Source: Cohnella sp. WQ 127256 | Lineage (GTDB): Bacteria > Bacillota > Bacilli > Paenibacillales > Paenibacillaceae | Assembly (NCBI RefSeq): GCF_024519285.1 | Contig: NZ_JAMZCY010000004.1 | Span: 186,001-250,000 of the forward strand | Direction of reading: 5' to 3' | DNA: 64,000 bases | Part shown: positions 29,540-38,543 of the stretch, in pieces | Numbering within the stretch: the stretch's first letter is position 1 | Layout of the letters: every line of letters starts with the position of its first letter | Position numbers and translations under genes: made by a program | Notes under the pieces: model-generated | The model's input: the letters and a program-made list of their open reading frames with translations, nothing else | Databases searched by the model: none | Told to the model about the DNA's origin: nothing

Positions 29540-31561
29540 TTATACAGCTATCGTGTTATCATTCTTACTAGCCCCTGCATATTCTTTGCGATAAGTGATC
29601 ACAAAGAATAGAAGAGTCATTGCCGCGAATACGGCTGCGAAACCAAGCAATATCCATACATTTTCCCACATGAAGGAATACTCTCCGCTTGATACGACTG
29701 CCTTAAGCCCAGCTACCGAGTATGTCATTGGGAACCATGCGCTAGCTTGCTGCAACCAGTTAGGAATTAATTCTAACGGGAATGTACCCGCAGAGCTGGT
29801 TAATTGGAAGATTAAGATTACAATGACGACAAAGCGGCCCGGATTTTGTAACACAGTTACAAAGAACTGAATGAGCGCCATGAACGTGATACTGGTGATA
29901 ATCGAGAATAAGAAGAACAAGGGTAGGCTTTGAACCTCTAATCCCAGACCGTACAGCAGTACGAGATCTGCAATCACTGCCTGTATCGTACCTATGAATA
30001 CCATTGTAAGGAACTTACCGACAAACCAGCTCCAGCCGCTTGTAGGTTTAATTGCCGGCTCTCTAACTGTGTATACAATCGTCAGAAGTAATGCTCCGAC
30101 AAACAGACCTAGGGAAATAAAGTAAGGTGCAAATCCAGTACCGTAATTCGGCACCTCTGTCGTCTTGACCACATCAAGATCAACAGGGCTAGCGAACATA
30201 TCAATAAAGGTGTCGCTACCGTTAAGGCTGGAAGTCTTACCCGCAGCTTCATTCAGCTTGCTCGATAATTCTCCAGTACCGTCGGTCAACTTCAATAAAC
30301 CTGCAGTAATTTGTTGAGCACCTTGATCTAACTGACTTGAACCGTCAACGATGGTGCTAAAGCCAGTCGATAAACTACCCAAGCCTTGCTTCAGTCCAAT
30401 TGCTCCAGTGTGAAGCTGCTCAGCACCGGTCGCAAGCTTATCACTTCCTGATTTAGCTGCATCAAGCTTAGCCCCGAATTGTTCAAGGCCACTTGCCAAC
30501 TGTGCTGTACCACCACTTAACTTAGTCGCTCCTGCAACCAGTTGATCCTGCCCTTGCTTAGCAGCGCTAATCCCTCCAGCAACCTGCTTACTTGTGGCTA
30601 TCAATTGTTGCAAATCGGCATCCTCAGCAAGCTCAGGATGGGCTTTAACATATTGCTCAAGTCCACTTGCTACACCCTTCGCACCCGTCTCAAGCTTAGC
30701 TGTTCCTTCTACGGACTGGGAAAGCCCCGCTGCCAGCTGACTTGCTCCGAGCTTCGCTTGATCAGCGCCTTGTCCAAGCTGGCTATTCGCCTCTGTGAGC
30801 TGCGACAATCCACCACTAAGCGATCCGCTTCCTTTCACTAGCTCGGAAGTACCCGTCTCCAGCTTTGCACTACCCTCAACAAGCTTTACAATTCCACCTT
30901 GCATCGTCAACGACCCCGAGGCAAGCTTATTGAGATTTTCTTCGAGCAGCGCCGCACCATTCTTGGCACTGTCCGTTCCTGATGCGATTTCGCTAGCGCC
31001 ATCGCTAGCTTGGCTTAGTCCATCCGCCAAAGTTTTAACTTGATCGAATACCGTATGCGTATACGCCTTAGTCACTTCTTTGCTTAGCTCTGTTCTCATT
31101 TTCTCAATCGCAGTATTCCCGATTTGAGCGGCCAAGAAGTTATAGCTCTCATTTGGCATAAACACAATTTGAGCCGGAGTAGGTGTCTCAGAAGTTAAGG
31201 TTGTTGTTAGGGCCGAGAAATCTGCTGGAATTTCAATCGCCATGTAGTACTTGTTATCTTTCAATCCTTCTTCTGCTTCTGTCTTGTTCACTAAGCTGTA
31301 ATTGAAATCATTGCTTCCCTTCAGCTTCTCGACAAAATCCTGTCCGATGTGCATAGTCTCACCTTCAAAGACAGTACCTTCATCTGAGTTCACCACAGCA
31401 ACCGGTAAGTCCACTAGCTTATCGTATGGATCCCAGAAAGCACCTAGGAACATTGCACAATACAATACCGGCACTGTTAATACCGCTACCACCGGAATGA
31501 GCACCTTCTTGTTTTTCCCAATCCCTAAAATCTCTCTCGCAAATTGCTTAATCCCTTTCAT
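29540..31561 (-). CDS. YhgE/Pip family membrane protein
   Basis: A 673-residue protein of the YhgE/Pip family, related to the Lactococcus phage infection protein and to EsaA of type VII secretion. One N-terminal helix (residues about 20-40) is followed by a large extracellular region, about 45-460, with FAAQ..Y and long repeated L-x-x-G/A patterns such as QLASGLEQFGAKL; the C-terminus has five to six membrane helices of ABC-2 permease type. It is preceded by its TetR regulator. ATG 31561 follows AGGGGTG. The cellular role is unsettled; phage adsorption or export of a substrate are the family precedents. Confidence 0.88.
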   Translation of the reverse strand: MKGIKQFAREILGIGKNKKVLIPVVAVLTVPVLYCAMFLGAFWDPYDKLVDLPVAVVNSDEGTVFEGETMHIGQDFVEKLKGSNDFNYSLVNKTEAEEGLKDNKYYMAIEIPADFSALTTTLTSETPTPAQIVFMPNESYNFLAAQIGNTAIEKMRTELSKEVTKAYTHTVFDQVKTLADGLSQASDGASEIASGTDSAKNGAALLEENLNKLASGSLTMQGGIVKLVEGSAKLETGTSELVKGSGSLSGGLSQLTEANSQLGQGADQAKLGASQLAAGLSQSVEGTAKLETGAKGVASGLEQYVKAHPELAEDADLQQLIATSKQVAGGISAAKQGQDQLVAGATKLSGGTAQLASGLEQFGAKLDAAKSGSDKLATGAEQLHTGAIGLKQGLGSLSTGFSTIVDGSSQLDQGAQQITAGLLKLTDGTGELSSKLNEAAGKTSSLNGSDTFIDMFASPVDLDVVKTTEVPNYGTGFAPYFISLGLFVGALLLTIVYTVREPAIKPTSGWSWFVGKFLTMVFIGTIQAVIADLVLLYGLGLEVQSLPLFFLFSIITSITFMALIQFFVTVLQNPGRFVVIVILIFQLTSSAGTFPLELIPNWLQQASAWFPMTYSVAGLKAVVSSGEYSFMWENVWILLGFAAVFAAMTLLFFVITYRKEYAGASKNDNTIAV

Positions 31562-31615
31562 TAACAAACACCCCTATACATTATGACTATTTCGTTCATT
31601 TGGTCACTTTAATGC

Positions 31616-31645
31616 AAAAAAAGATCAGCCCTATTAGGGCGTGTT
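31616..31645 (-). terminator. Weak terminator between tetR and yhgE
   Basis: A short stem GCCCT/AGGGC on the minus strand is followed by ATCTTTTTTT. The stem is only five to six pairs, so part of the transcription probably continues into yhgE. Confidence 0.45.
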
Positions 31646-31690
31646 GTCCTTTATTCGAAGCCATATTCGATATGAATCCAAGTTCAATCA

Positions 31691-32266
31691 CTAATCCATA
31701 GCCAACCCATTCATTAAGTACAGTTGGAACAGCTCTGTAATCCGTCCTTTATCTAAGGCAGTGTGCGAATGCTGCCACTCCGATGCGAGAGCTAGATACA
31801 TTTTCAACAACACAAATGCTGTAATCTCCGGATCGCAAGGCTTCAGCTCTTTCTTATCGATAGCCGTCTGAATCTTAACTTGAATAAATGACAGGATCGC
31901 AGCTTCCAGTTTATTAAGTCCTTCTAGAGCTTTAGGCGTTCCCATATCCCTCACTTCATGAACCATCTTCACAGCAAGCTGATGCTTATCTCGAAAATCG
32001 AGGATTTTGTACAAAATGCGATTCAAATTATCGAAAAAGTTTCTCTGGGCATCGTATTCTGCATCCGCGACAACCTTCATTTCTTTAATCAATTGATTCA
32101 TAATATCGTCGAATAGCTCTTCCTTATTAGAGAAGAAGGTATAAATCGTACCTTTCCCCACATTAGCAAGCTTCGCCACCTGATCCATCGTCGTCGCTTT
32201 ATATCCGAACAAAGCAAAGCTCTGGTATGCCGCATCAACAATTAGCTTCCTCCGGTCAATTTGCAC
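31691..32266 (-). CDS. TetR-family regulator, likely of the yhgE/pip gene
   Basis: A 191-residue TetR-type repressor. The helix-turn-helix lies at residues 10-47: IVDAAYQSFALFGYKATTMD, followed by VAKLANVGKGTIYTFFSNKEEL. The C-terminal ligand domain is all-helical. It starts with GTG after AAGGAGGG. The gene precedes yhgE in the same direction, a pairing common in Firmicutes. Its promoter overlaps a perfect tandem 8-base repeat that may be its operator, and the same TGGTCA hexamer recurs before yhgE. Confidence 0.9.
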   Translation of the reverse strand: MQIDRRKLIVDAAYQSFALFGYKATTMDQVAKLANVGKGTIYTFFSNKEELFDDIMNQLIKEMKVVADAEYDAQRNFFDNLNRILYKILDFRDKHQLAVKMVHEVRDMGTPKALEGLNKLEAAILSFIQVKIQTAIDKKELKPCDPEITAFVLLKMYLALASEWQHSHTALDKGRITELFQLYLMNGLAMD

Positions 32267-32300
32267 TGACGTTATTCCCTCCTTCCAAAATGACTGACTG

Positions 32301-32330
32301 ACTATATTCCAAATCTGGTCAACTGGTCAA
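32301..32330 (-). promoter_or_regulatory. tetR promoter overlapping a tandem 8-base repeat
   Basis: TTGACC and TATAGT are 18 bases apart on the minus strand. The -35 box is part of CTGGTCAA repeated twice in tandem on the plus strand (32315-32330), a candidate operator for autoregulation. Confidence 0.6.
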
Positions 32331-32375
32331 AATGATAATAACATGTGTATAAGGAGATTGCAATAGTTCAAAGCC

Positions 32376-32420
32376 AAAGAAGAAACACCGCAAATCCTCT
32401 CAAGAGAGGACTCACGGCGT
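32376..32420 (-). terminator. Terminator after trxA
   Basis: Minus-strand arms CCGTGAGTCCTCTC and GAGAGGATTTGCGG with a two-base loop are followed by TGTTTCTTCTTT. The T run is interrupted, so efficiency is uncertain. Confidence 0.65.
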
Positions 32421-32437
32421 CACTTCACACATCTCAA

Positions 32438-32749
32438 TTACATGTGGCTTTGGATTTTTGCTTTCAAGGAATCTTTGGATTGCAGACCTACAAGCTTATC
32501 CACGGGTTGTCCGTCTTTGAACAGGATCAACGTCGGGATGCTCATAACGCCGAATTGACTAGCAAGCTCAGGCTCTTCGTCAACGTTAACTTTCGCAATC
32601 GTTGCAGTTCCTTTCAATTCTTCAGAAAGCTCTTCCACGATTGGAAGCTGCATTTTGCAAGGTCCGCACCATGGAGCCCAGAAATCAAGCAAGGATACTC
32701 CTTGCGCTACGTTCTCAGTGAAATTGTCTTTTGTAACTACAACTGCCAT
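32438..32749 (-). CDS. trxA: Thioredoxin
   Basis: A 103-residue thioredoxin with the redox centre WCGPC (Cys28 and Cys31) and the cis-proline loop VMSIPTLILF near residue 70. It reduces disulfides in ribonucleotide reductase, methionine sulfoxide reductase and others. It has no signal peptide, so it is cytosolic. It stands alone between divergently read-out regulators. Confidence 0.96.
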   Translation of the reverse strand: MAVVVTKDNFTENVAQGVSLLDFWAPWCGPCKMQLPIVEELSEELKGTATIAKVNVDEEPELASQFGVMSIPTLILFKDGQPVDKLVGLQSKDSLKAKIQSHM

Positions 32750-32847
32750 AAGACATCTCTCCTATTCTAAGTGAATAATGTATGAAACCTATGATGATCG
32801 GGCACTTCTCGTGACCCGCTCCACCCCAAAATAATCTTCATGGTGCG

Positions 32848-33273
32848 CTAAGCCTTAGCTTTTGCCGTCAAACGGGACAACATCTGTCCAATCGTAATCG
32901 ACTCGAAATACAATTCGAGCTGCTGATCCGCTCCGCAAAATACGGCGTCCATAACTTCCCCCATGTTGGAGCCTACCAAGCAATCTGATTCCGGATTACC
33001 GCTGCACCAGCTAGGAGCCAGTGAGCCTGCAGTCAAAGCGCGATATATATCAGCTAACGTTACCTCATTCGGTTCCTGAGAAAGCCGATAACCGCCGCCC
33101 GAGCCTTCACGCGTATCCACGAAACCATTTTTGCGTAAGCAGCTCATAACCTTACGAACCCGAACCGGATTCGTGCACACGTTGGATGCAATTTCTTCAC
33201 TTGAAGCCATTCCATCGGGTCGATGCGCTAGGAGAACTAGGCTGTGGACAGCTATGATGAATTCACTGTTCAT
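32848..33273 (-). CDS. Rrf2-family transcriptional regulator
   Basis: A 141-residue Rrf2 protein. The winged helix covers residues 1-80 with SSEEIASNVCTNPVRVRKVM and GGGYRLSQEPNEVTLADIYRAL. Three cysteines follow in SWCSGNPESDC and VFCG; the spacing differs from the C-x5-C-x5-C cluster of IscR, so a thiol or alternative metal sensor is possible. ATG 33273 follows AAGGAGG. A near-perfect promoter overlaps two inverted repeats, suggesting that the protein represses itself. No other target is visible. Confidence 0.88.
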   Translation of the reverse strand: MNSEFIIAVHSLVLLAHRPDGMASSEEIASNVCTNPVRVRKVMSCLRKNGFVDTREGSGGGYRLSQEPNEVTLADIYRALTAGSLAPSWCSGNPESDCLVGSNMGEVMDAVFCGADQQLELYFESITIGQMLSRLTAKAKA

Positions 33274-33295
33274 ATCACAAGCCTCCTTGGTTACT

Positions 33296-33330
33296 ACTGT
33301 AATAATATCAGTTACAGTTAATACTGTCAA
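33296..33330 (-). promoter_or_regulatory. rrf2 promoter with overlapping inverted repeats
   Basis: TTGACA and TATTAT are exactly 17 bases apart on the minus strand. The interval holds ACTGTAA-N9-TTACAGT (33296-33318) and ACAGT-N4-ACTGT (33314-33327), candidate operator sites. Confidence 0.75.
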
Positions 33331-33378
33331 GGGCGCACCTGCATCACGTATTATTTCATGAACAGCGCTACATTATGC

Positions 33379-34206
33379 TTAGAAATCAACATGATCTGGA
33401 TCCGATCCAAAACGTTGATTCTGATTCAATCCATCCATTCGGTTCATATCCTCCGGCTCCAGCTCAAAGTCAAATACATCTGCGTTCTCACGAATACGCT
33501 CTTCGTTCACCGACTTAGGAATCGTCACCACGCCAAGCTGAAGATGCCATCTCAGAACAATCTGCGCAGGTGTTTTGTTGTATTTAACAGCCAATTCCGC
33601 AATAAGGGGCAGATCCAATCGCCCTTGCATCAGCGGTCTCCACGATTCAAGCTGAATACCTTCCTTACGACAAAAGGCAAAAAGCCTCTTCTGAGTGTGC
33701 AGCGGATGGAATTCCACTTGATTCACCATCGGCTTAACCCTGCAGCTTCCCATCAAATCCTCCAGATGGTGAATATTGAAGTTGCTAACGCCGATCGCAC
33801 GTACGAGCCCTTGATCATGCAGCTCCTCTAAAGCCCGATAGGTTTCATTATATTTACCCACAACCGGCCAGTGAACGAGGTACAAATCCACATATTCCAT
33901 TTCTAACCGGTTAAGGCTGTTCTGAAACGCTTGTAAGGTACTCTCATAGCCTTGCTCATTATTCCACACCTTTGTCGTGAGGAAAATCTGATCACGTGGA
34001 ACACCTGAAGTTCGAATAGCCCGACCGACACTTTGCTCATTGTCATACATAGACGCTGTATCTATACTGCGATAACCTGCCTTCAATGCAGCCAACACTG
34101 CATTTTCCGTTTCTTCACCGTCTTTCGCGCGCCATACCCCAAGACCTAGTCGCGGCATTTCCACACCATTTAACAGCTCAACAGTCGAATCCATATGCAG
34201 CTTCAC
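33379..34206 (-). CDS. Aldo/keto reductase
   Basis: A 275-residue NADPH-dependent aldo/keto reductase. The catalytic tetrad is recognisable: Asp in GYRSIDTASMYDNE together with its Tyr, Lys in TTKVWN and His in LVHWPV; the cofactor site has IPKSVNEERIRENADVF. It reduces aldehydes such as methylglyoxal or diketo-gulonate in homologues; the natural substrate is unknown. GTG 34206 is preferred since AGGAGG lies 9 bases before it; the ATG four codons later is 21 bases away. Confidence 0.9.
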   Translation of the reverse strand: MKLHMDSTVELLNGVEMPRLGLGVWRAKDGEETENAVLAALKAGYRSIDTASMYDNEQSVGRAIRTSGVPRDQIFLTTKVWNNEQGYESTLQAFQNSLNRLEMEYVDLYLVHWPVVGKYNETYRALEELHDQGLVRAIGVSNFNIHHLEDLMGSCRVKPMVNQVEFHPLHTQKRLFAFCRKEGIQLESWRPLMQGRLDLPLIAELAVKYNKTPAQIVLRWHLQLGVVTIPKSVNEERIRENADVFDFELEPEDMNRMDGLNQNQRFGSDPDHVDF

Positions 34207-34343
34207 TTCTTGTTTCCTCCTCATCTGACCGATTTTTTCTATTTTCACATTCTATCACGCCAGGGCCCTCATCGCACATTGAATGGCGCTTTGTAGTCTG
34301 CCATACTATGAGTACAGAATCTACTTAAAGAGAGGTGACGGCG

Positions 34344-34979
34344 ATGAAAATCGATGTTTATTCAGATATGGTATGTCCTTGGTGCCGAATCGGCAAAAAG
34401 AATATGAACGACGCAATTGACTCCTGGCATGATCAAACCGGTCAAACGGTTGAAGTGAGTTACCACGCCTATCAACTTGATCCTACATTGCCACCCGAAG
34501 GCTTACCCTTCAACAAGGTTATGGAGAAGAAAATGGGCGGTGTCGAGCGTCTACGGCCCATGCTCGATAGAGTTACCAGTGCAGGCGCCGACATTGGTGT
34601 TACCTTCAATTTCGACAAGGTAGAACGTATGCCGAACACGGTGCTCGCTCATCGCATTACTGCTCTGCTACCTGCTGAAGATGAGGCATATTGGGTCGAA
34701 GCGGTCATGAAAGCATATTTCGAGGATGGAAGAGATATTGCAAAGATGGAAGTACTCATGGAAGTTGCCGCTGAATTAGGACTCGAGCCCGAAGAAGCCC
34801 AACGTCTGCTGGAAGCTGGAGAAGGTCTCGAAGCCGTTGAGCAGGATATGGCTTCTGCGAAATCATTCGGCATATCCGGGGTCCCCTTCTTCCTCATTAA
34901 TAACAAATATGCTTTGTCCGGCGCTTATCCATCCGCTCAATTTCTAGAGGCATTCAAGAAAATCTCTCAAGAGGGCTAA
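34344..34979 (+). CDS. DsbA-family oxidoreductase (FrnE-like)
   Basis: A 211-residue cytoplasmic protein of the FrnE branch of the DsbA family: thioredoxin fold with the active site CPWC in DMVCPWCRIGK at residues 11-14 and a helical insertion. The cis-proline loop is SGVPFFLINNKYALSGA. FrnE-type proteins act as disulfide isomerases or glutathione-S-transferase-like enzymes; the substrate is unknown. No signal peptide is present. ATG 34344 is preferred over a GTG three codons earlier because AGAGAGGTGA lies before it. Confidence 0.88.
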   Translation: MKIDVYSDMVCPWCRIGKKNMNDAIDSWHDQTGQTVEVSYHAYQLDPTLPPEGLPFNKVMEKKMGGVERLRPMLDRVTSAGADIGVTFNFDKVERMPNTVLAHRITALLPAEDEAYWVEAVMKAYFEDGRDIAKMEVLMEVAAELGLEPEEAQRLLEAGEGLEAVEQDMASAKSFGISGVPFFLINNKYALSGAYPSAQFLEAFKKISQEG

Positions 34980-35014
34980 GCTCAAAGCTGAGGGCTTAGA
35001 GGCTTAGAGTCTTG

Positions 35015-35926
35015 TCAACCATCAGTAGGAGTCGTTGCTAGCATCGCTTCCGTTACTGTCCGCAGAGTTTGCAGAAAAACCTCGATGGTTCGAGTACGTA
35101 GATCGCCTTTGCGTAACAAGATATTGAAGCTTCGTTTAACAGGAAGCCCTTCTATAGGAAGCAACTTTAAGGAGCCGAGCCCGAGTTCCTTGCGAAGCGC
35201 CCAGCGCGATTGCAAGGTCACACCGAGCCCGGCTTCCACTGTTTCTTTGATCGACTGTGTGCTGCCCATTTCCATAAGTCGTGCCGGATGCACGCTTAAC
35301 GCCGCGAACATTTTATCAGCAGCAGCTCTCGTCCCTGAGCCTTGTTCCCGCACAATCCATGTTTGACCCTCTAGGAGCTCCAAGGGAATCTGCGTTACCT
35401 TAGCTAGTGGATGCTGCGCTCCTGCCGCAATGTACATCTCATCCTCCGCTAGCTTCTCCATGGAAAGACCGGTACCAATCTCCTCTCCTTCAACAATCCC
35501 CACATCCAATTCACGATTACGGACCTGCTCCGCTATATCTGAAGTATTACCAATCTTGACCGTTGGGTGTATATCCGCAAAATCCAAGTTTAATCTCGCC
35601 AGCACCAATGGAAGCACATATTCGCCAAAGGTATAACTTGCCCCAATTGACAGCGGACCTCCGGTATAATGCATCAAATCGTTGACCATTTCCTCCATTC
35701 TACGATATAAGCCACTAATTTCTTTGGCATGATGGAGGACGATATCCCCAGCTTTCGTTAAGGTTACAGATTTATTATTACGCTCCAGCAGCCTAACCTT
35801 AAGCCGCTCCTCCAAAGACCGAATATGCTGGCTAACTGCAGGCTGTGTCATATGTAGCCGTTCCGCTGCACGAGAGAAATTACGAGTATCGGCAACCTCT
35901 AAGAAAACAATAAGGGATTGATCCAT
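35015..35926 (-). CDS. LysR-family regulator (CysL-like), divergent from yeiH
   Basis: A 303-residue LysR regulator with the N-terminal motif LIVFLEVADTRNFSRAAERL and QPAVSQHIRSLEERL, then a substrate-binding domain from about residue 90. It resembles the CysL/YwfK group and is divergent from yeiH, a common arrangement (compare YeiE-YeiH of E. coli). The 123-base intergenic region is very AT-rich and holds T-N11-A type sequences, but no single site stands out. Since its target gene appears broken, the regulator may have lost a partner or control other genes. Confidence 0.9.
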   Translation of the reverse strand: MDQSLIVFLEVADTRNFSRAAERLHMTQPAVSQHIRSLEERLKVRLLERNNKSVTLTKAGDIVLHHAKEISGLYRRMEEMVNDLMHYTGGPLSIGASYTFGEYVLPLVLARLNLDFADIHPTVKIGNTSDIAEQVRNRELDVGIVEGEEIGTGLSMEKLAEDEMYIAAGAQHPLAKVTQIPLELLEGQTWIVREQGSGTRAAADKMFAALSVHPARLMEMGSTQSIKETVEAGLGVTLQSRWALRKELGLGSLKLLPIEGLPVKRSFNILLRKGDLRTRTIEVFLQTLRTVTEAMLATTPTDG

Positions 35927-36049
35927 TGCCTAGCAGCCCCCATTCATTAGCTATTGATTATCATGAATATAATTATAATTAATTTTTCTTATTATCGTAA
36001 CCGAAGTATGCTGAGGATAACAAACAAAGCATCGGAGGGATCAGTCATC

Positions 36050-36876
36050 ATGCGTGCTAATATCACCCCCTTTAACTTTACCACTTTTTCGCTTATTCCC
36101 GCTCGAATCTACGGAATTTTGTTTACCTTGGCACTCGCGCTGACAGGCTGGGGCTTGTCTCAACTCCCTGGACTGGACCGACTTGGTCCTCTTGCTTGCA
36201 CCTTACTGCTCGCAGCCGCTTATCGCCATTTGTTCGGCTACCCCTTATCCCTCGGCAGCGGTATTCGTTTCTCTTCGGGAACTTTGCTCAGGCTTGCCAT
36301 CGTGTTATTCGGGCTCAAGCTGAATATTGGCGACCTACTGCAGCAAGGACTCCCGTTACTAGCACGAAGCGCTGGAACAGTCCTCTTCTCACTTGTGATC
36401 GTAATGGTTATCGGTCGATGGCTCCGTGCAGATCGCAAGCTGACCTTTCTGCTTGCGATTGGTACGGCGATATGTGGCGCAGCGGCCATAGCCGCTGTAT
36501 CCCCTTTGCTCAAATCCAAAGATGAAGATACAGCCATCAGCGCCGGACTGATCGCTCTCATCGGAACGATATTCGCTGCAGCTTATACACTCATACAACC
36601 TTGGTTGCCGATTGACGTGGCGACTTATGGAATTTGGTCGGGACTTACCTTACATGAAATCGCACATGTCGCGATGGCTGCCGCATCAGCTGGACCAGAT
36701 GCTTTGGCTGATGGATTGCTTGCTAAGTTATGCAGAGTAGCCTTACTAATCCCAATGTGCCTCGGTATCCTAAGTGTAGCCAAGCTGCGCGCTTCCGTAG
36801 CCGCGCCCTGCGTCCATTCATAGCGATGTTTATTGCATCGGTGCTGCTTTCTGGCCTAACACTGTTGTCTTTGTAA
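36050..36876 (+). pseudogene. yeiH: yeiH (UPF0324) putative sulfate/anion exporter, disrupted near the 3' end
   Basis: The in-frame part, 36050-36823, gives 257 residues of a YeiH-family membrane protein: FGLKLNIGDLLQQG, ICGAAAIAAVSPLL and the hallmark SGLTLHEIAHVAMAAASAG are intact, up to KLCRVALLIPMCLGIL. After that the frame reads an atypical tail and stops at 36821. In another frame, 36790-36876 encodes RFRSRALRPFIAMFIASVLL and a few more residues, the kind of terminal helix expected at the end of this family. About 50-70 residues between the two are absent. A deletion plus frameshift explains this; a sequencing error alone does not. The ATG follows GGAGGG. Confidence 0.7.
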
Positions 36877-36954
36877 ACTTAGGAGGAAGACACTGTAAGG
36901 GATTAAACAGCAGGACACGCTTCGAGCATCTATAGCCACATTGACAACTGAACA

Positions 36955-36989
36955 GTCGAAATAGCGGAACCTCGTTCCGCTATTTCGAC
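36955..36989. repeat. Perfect 16-base inverted repeat with 3-base loop
   Basis: GTCGAAATAGCGGAAC and GTTCCGCTATTTCGAC flank CTC. No T run follows on either strand, so it looks like a REP-type extragenic palindrome rather than a terminator. It lies between the convergent yeiH and the FAD-dependent dehydrogenase gene. Confidence 0.8.
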
Positions 36990-37059
36990 GCATTCTACCT
37001 TGGCGCACCCCGTTTCACGGACAGGAATACAACCGCACCATCAACCACGTATGCTCCAC

Positions 37060-38496
37060 TTACTTTGCTTTCCGTTCCGCAACCGCACGAGCAATCCACA
37101 CACCAGCCGCACCCGCTTGCGCCAAACCACGCGTTACTCCCGCTCCGTCTCCGCCGCAGTACAAGCCAGATATCTCCGTTTCCAAGGTGTTACTGAGCTT
37201 AGGACGAGCAGAGTAGAACTTAGCCTCTACACCATAGAATAAGGTATGTTCCGAGGCAATACCTGGCGTAACCTTGTCGAGTGCCTCGACCATCTCGATT
37301 AAGCTTTTCATTGTGTTATAAGGAAGCACTAAACCAAGATCCCCTGGCACGGCCTCATGATGGGTTGGTTCAATAAATCCTTCCTTGATACGCCCATCCG
37401 TTGAACGGCGACCTCTCAGAATATCCCCATACTTCTGAACAATGATGCCCCCGTTCGAGAGATCGTTCGCCCGCTTACAAATCTCACGCGCATACTCGTT
37501 TGGCTTATCGAATGGATCCGTGAACTTGTGTGAAACAAGTAGCGCGAAGTTTGTATTCATAGAACCAAGTGCCGGATCCTTGAAGGCATGACCATTCGCC
37601 GCCATAACCCCACTATGATTCTCGACAACGACGTGCCCGGATGGATTACTACAGAAAGTCCTCACTCGGGTACCTACAGAAGTATTGAACACGAACTTGC
37701 CTTCGTACAGATGCTGATTTATTTCTCTCATGACAACATCAGAGGTTTCTACCCTTACCCCTACGTCGACCTGGTTGTTAACCATAACCAATCTACGTTT
37801 CTTGAGCACCTCAGTCAACCAACCCGAACCATCGCGTCCCGGTGAAATAACAACGGTATCAGCCATAATTTCCTCGCCGTCTTTGAGGGTAATTCCAAGA
37901 ACGCGATGAGCGCCATTTTCCTTCACGGTCAATAGATCAGCAACCTCAGTCTTAAACCGCATGTCTATCCGGCTTTCCAGGAAAGTATAGATCGACTTCA
38001 GAATTTCCAAGTTCTGCTCTGTCCCCAGATGCCTAACCTGTGCGCGCAGCAGCTTCAGCCCCGCAGCGTAGCCACGGTGCTCGATATCTCTAACAAAATC
38101 GGTTGTTGGATCTGTCAAATTCAAAGTGGCTCCGTGCTCCAAATTAATTTCGTCAACATAGCGAATTAATCCTAATACTTGAGAAGGAGATAAGTAATCT
38201 GTCAGCCAACCGCCGAACTCCGTCGTAATATTAAATTTACCATCGCTATAAGCACCCGCACCGCCAAATCCTGCCGTAATTGAACAAGCTGGTAGACAGC
38301 CGGCAAATTCTTTTTTCCCAGCGGGTGGTGGACAGAGCTCAATTTTATTTTCCAATATCGGACAGTGACGACGCTTGATTTCATGCCCTTTGTCAACTAA
38401 AAGCACCTTAAGGTGCGGGGAAGTCCTCGTCAATTCATAGCAAGTGAAAATTCCAGCTGGTCCTGCACCAACCACAATAACGTCATACTTACTCAT
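37060..38496 (-). CDS. NAD(P)/FAD-dependent dehydrogenase (COG2509-like), function unknown
   Basis: A 478-residue flavoprotein. The dinucleotide fold starts YDVIVVGAGPAGIFTCYEL with GxGxxG at residues 10-15; a Cys-bearing stretch (RRHCPILE, ELCPPPAGKKEFAGCLPACS) follows, then GFGGAGAYSDGKFN. The C-terminus LYCGGDGAGVTRGLAQAGAAG closes the FAD site. This is the uncharacterised COG2509 family; the reaction is unknown. Its leader holds a purine riboswitch of guanine type with an overlapping terminator, so expression should respond to guanine or a related purine. AGGAGGAG precedes the ATG. Confidence 0.88.
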   Translation of the reverse strand: MSKYDVIVVGAGPAGIFTCYELTRTSPHLKVLLVDKGHEIKRRHCPILENKIELCPPPAGKKEFAGCLPACSITAGFGGAGAYSDGKFNITTEFGGWLTDYLSPSQVLGLIRYVDEINLEHGATLNLTDPTTDFVRDIEHRGYAAGLKLLRAQVRHLGTEQNLEILKSIYTFLESRIDMRFKTEVADLLTVKENGAHRVLGITLKDGEEIMADTVVISPGRDGSGWLTEVLKKRRLVMVNNQVDVGVRVETSDVVMREINQHLYEGKFVFNTSVGTRVRTFCSNPSGHVVVENHSGVMAANGHAFKDPALGSMNTNFALLVSHKFTDPFDKPNEYAREICKRANDLSNGGIIVQKYGDILRGRRSTDGRIKEGFIEPTHHEAVPGDLGLVLPYNTMKSLIEMVEALDKVTPGIASEHTLFYGVEAKFYSARPKLSNTLETEISGLYCGGDGAGVTRGLAQAGAAGVWIARAVAERKAK

Positions 38497-38543
38497 CCGT
38501 AAGTCTCCTCCTGGTTTGCTCCCATATTCTAATCAAGACAGCA

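Noticed and set aside
35927..36049. Defined LysR binding site between lysR and yeiH
   Set aside because: The region is so AT-rich that many T-N11-A matches occur and none stands out.
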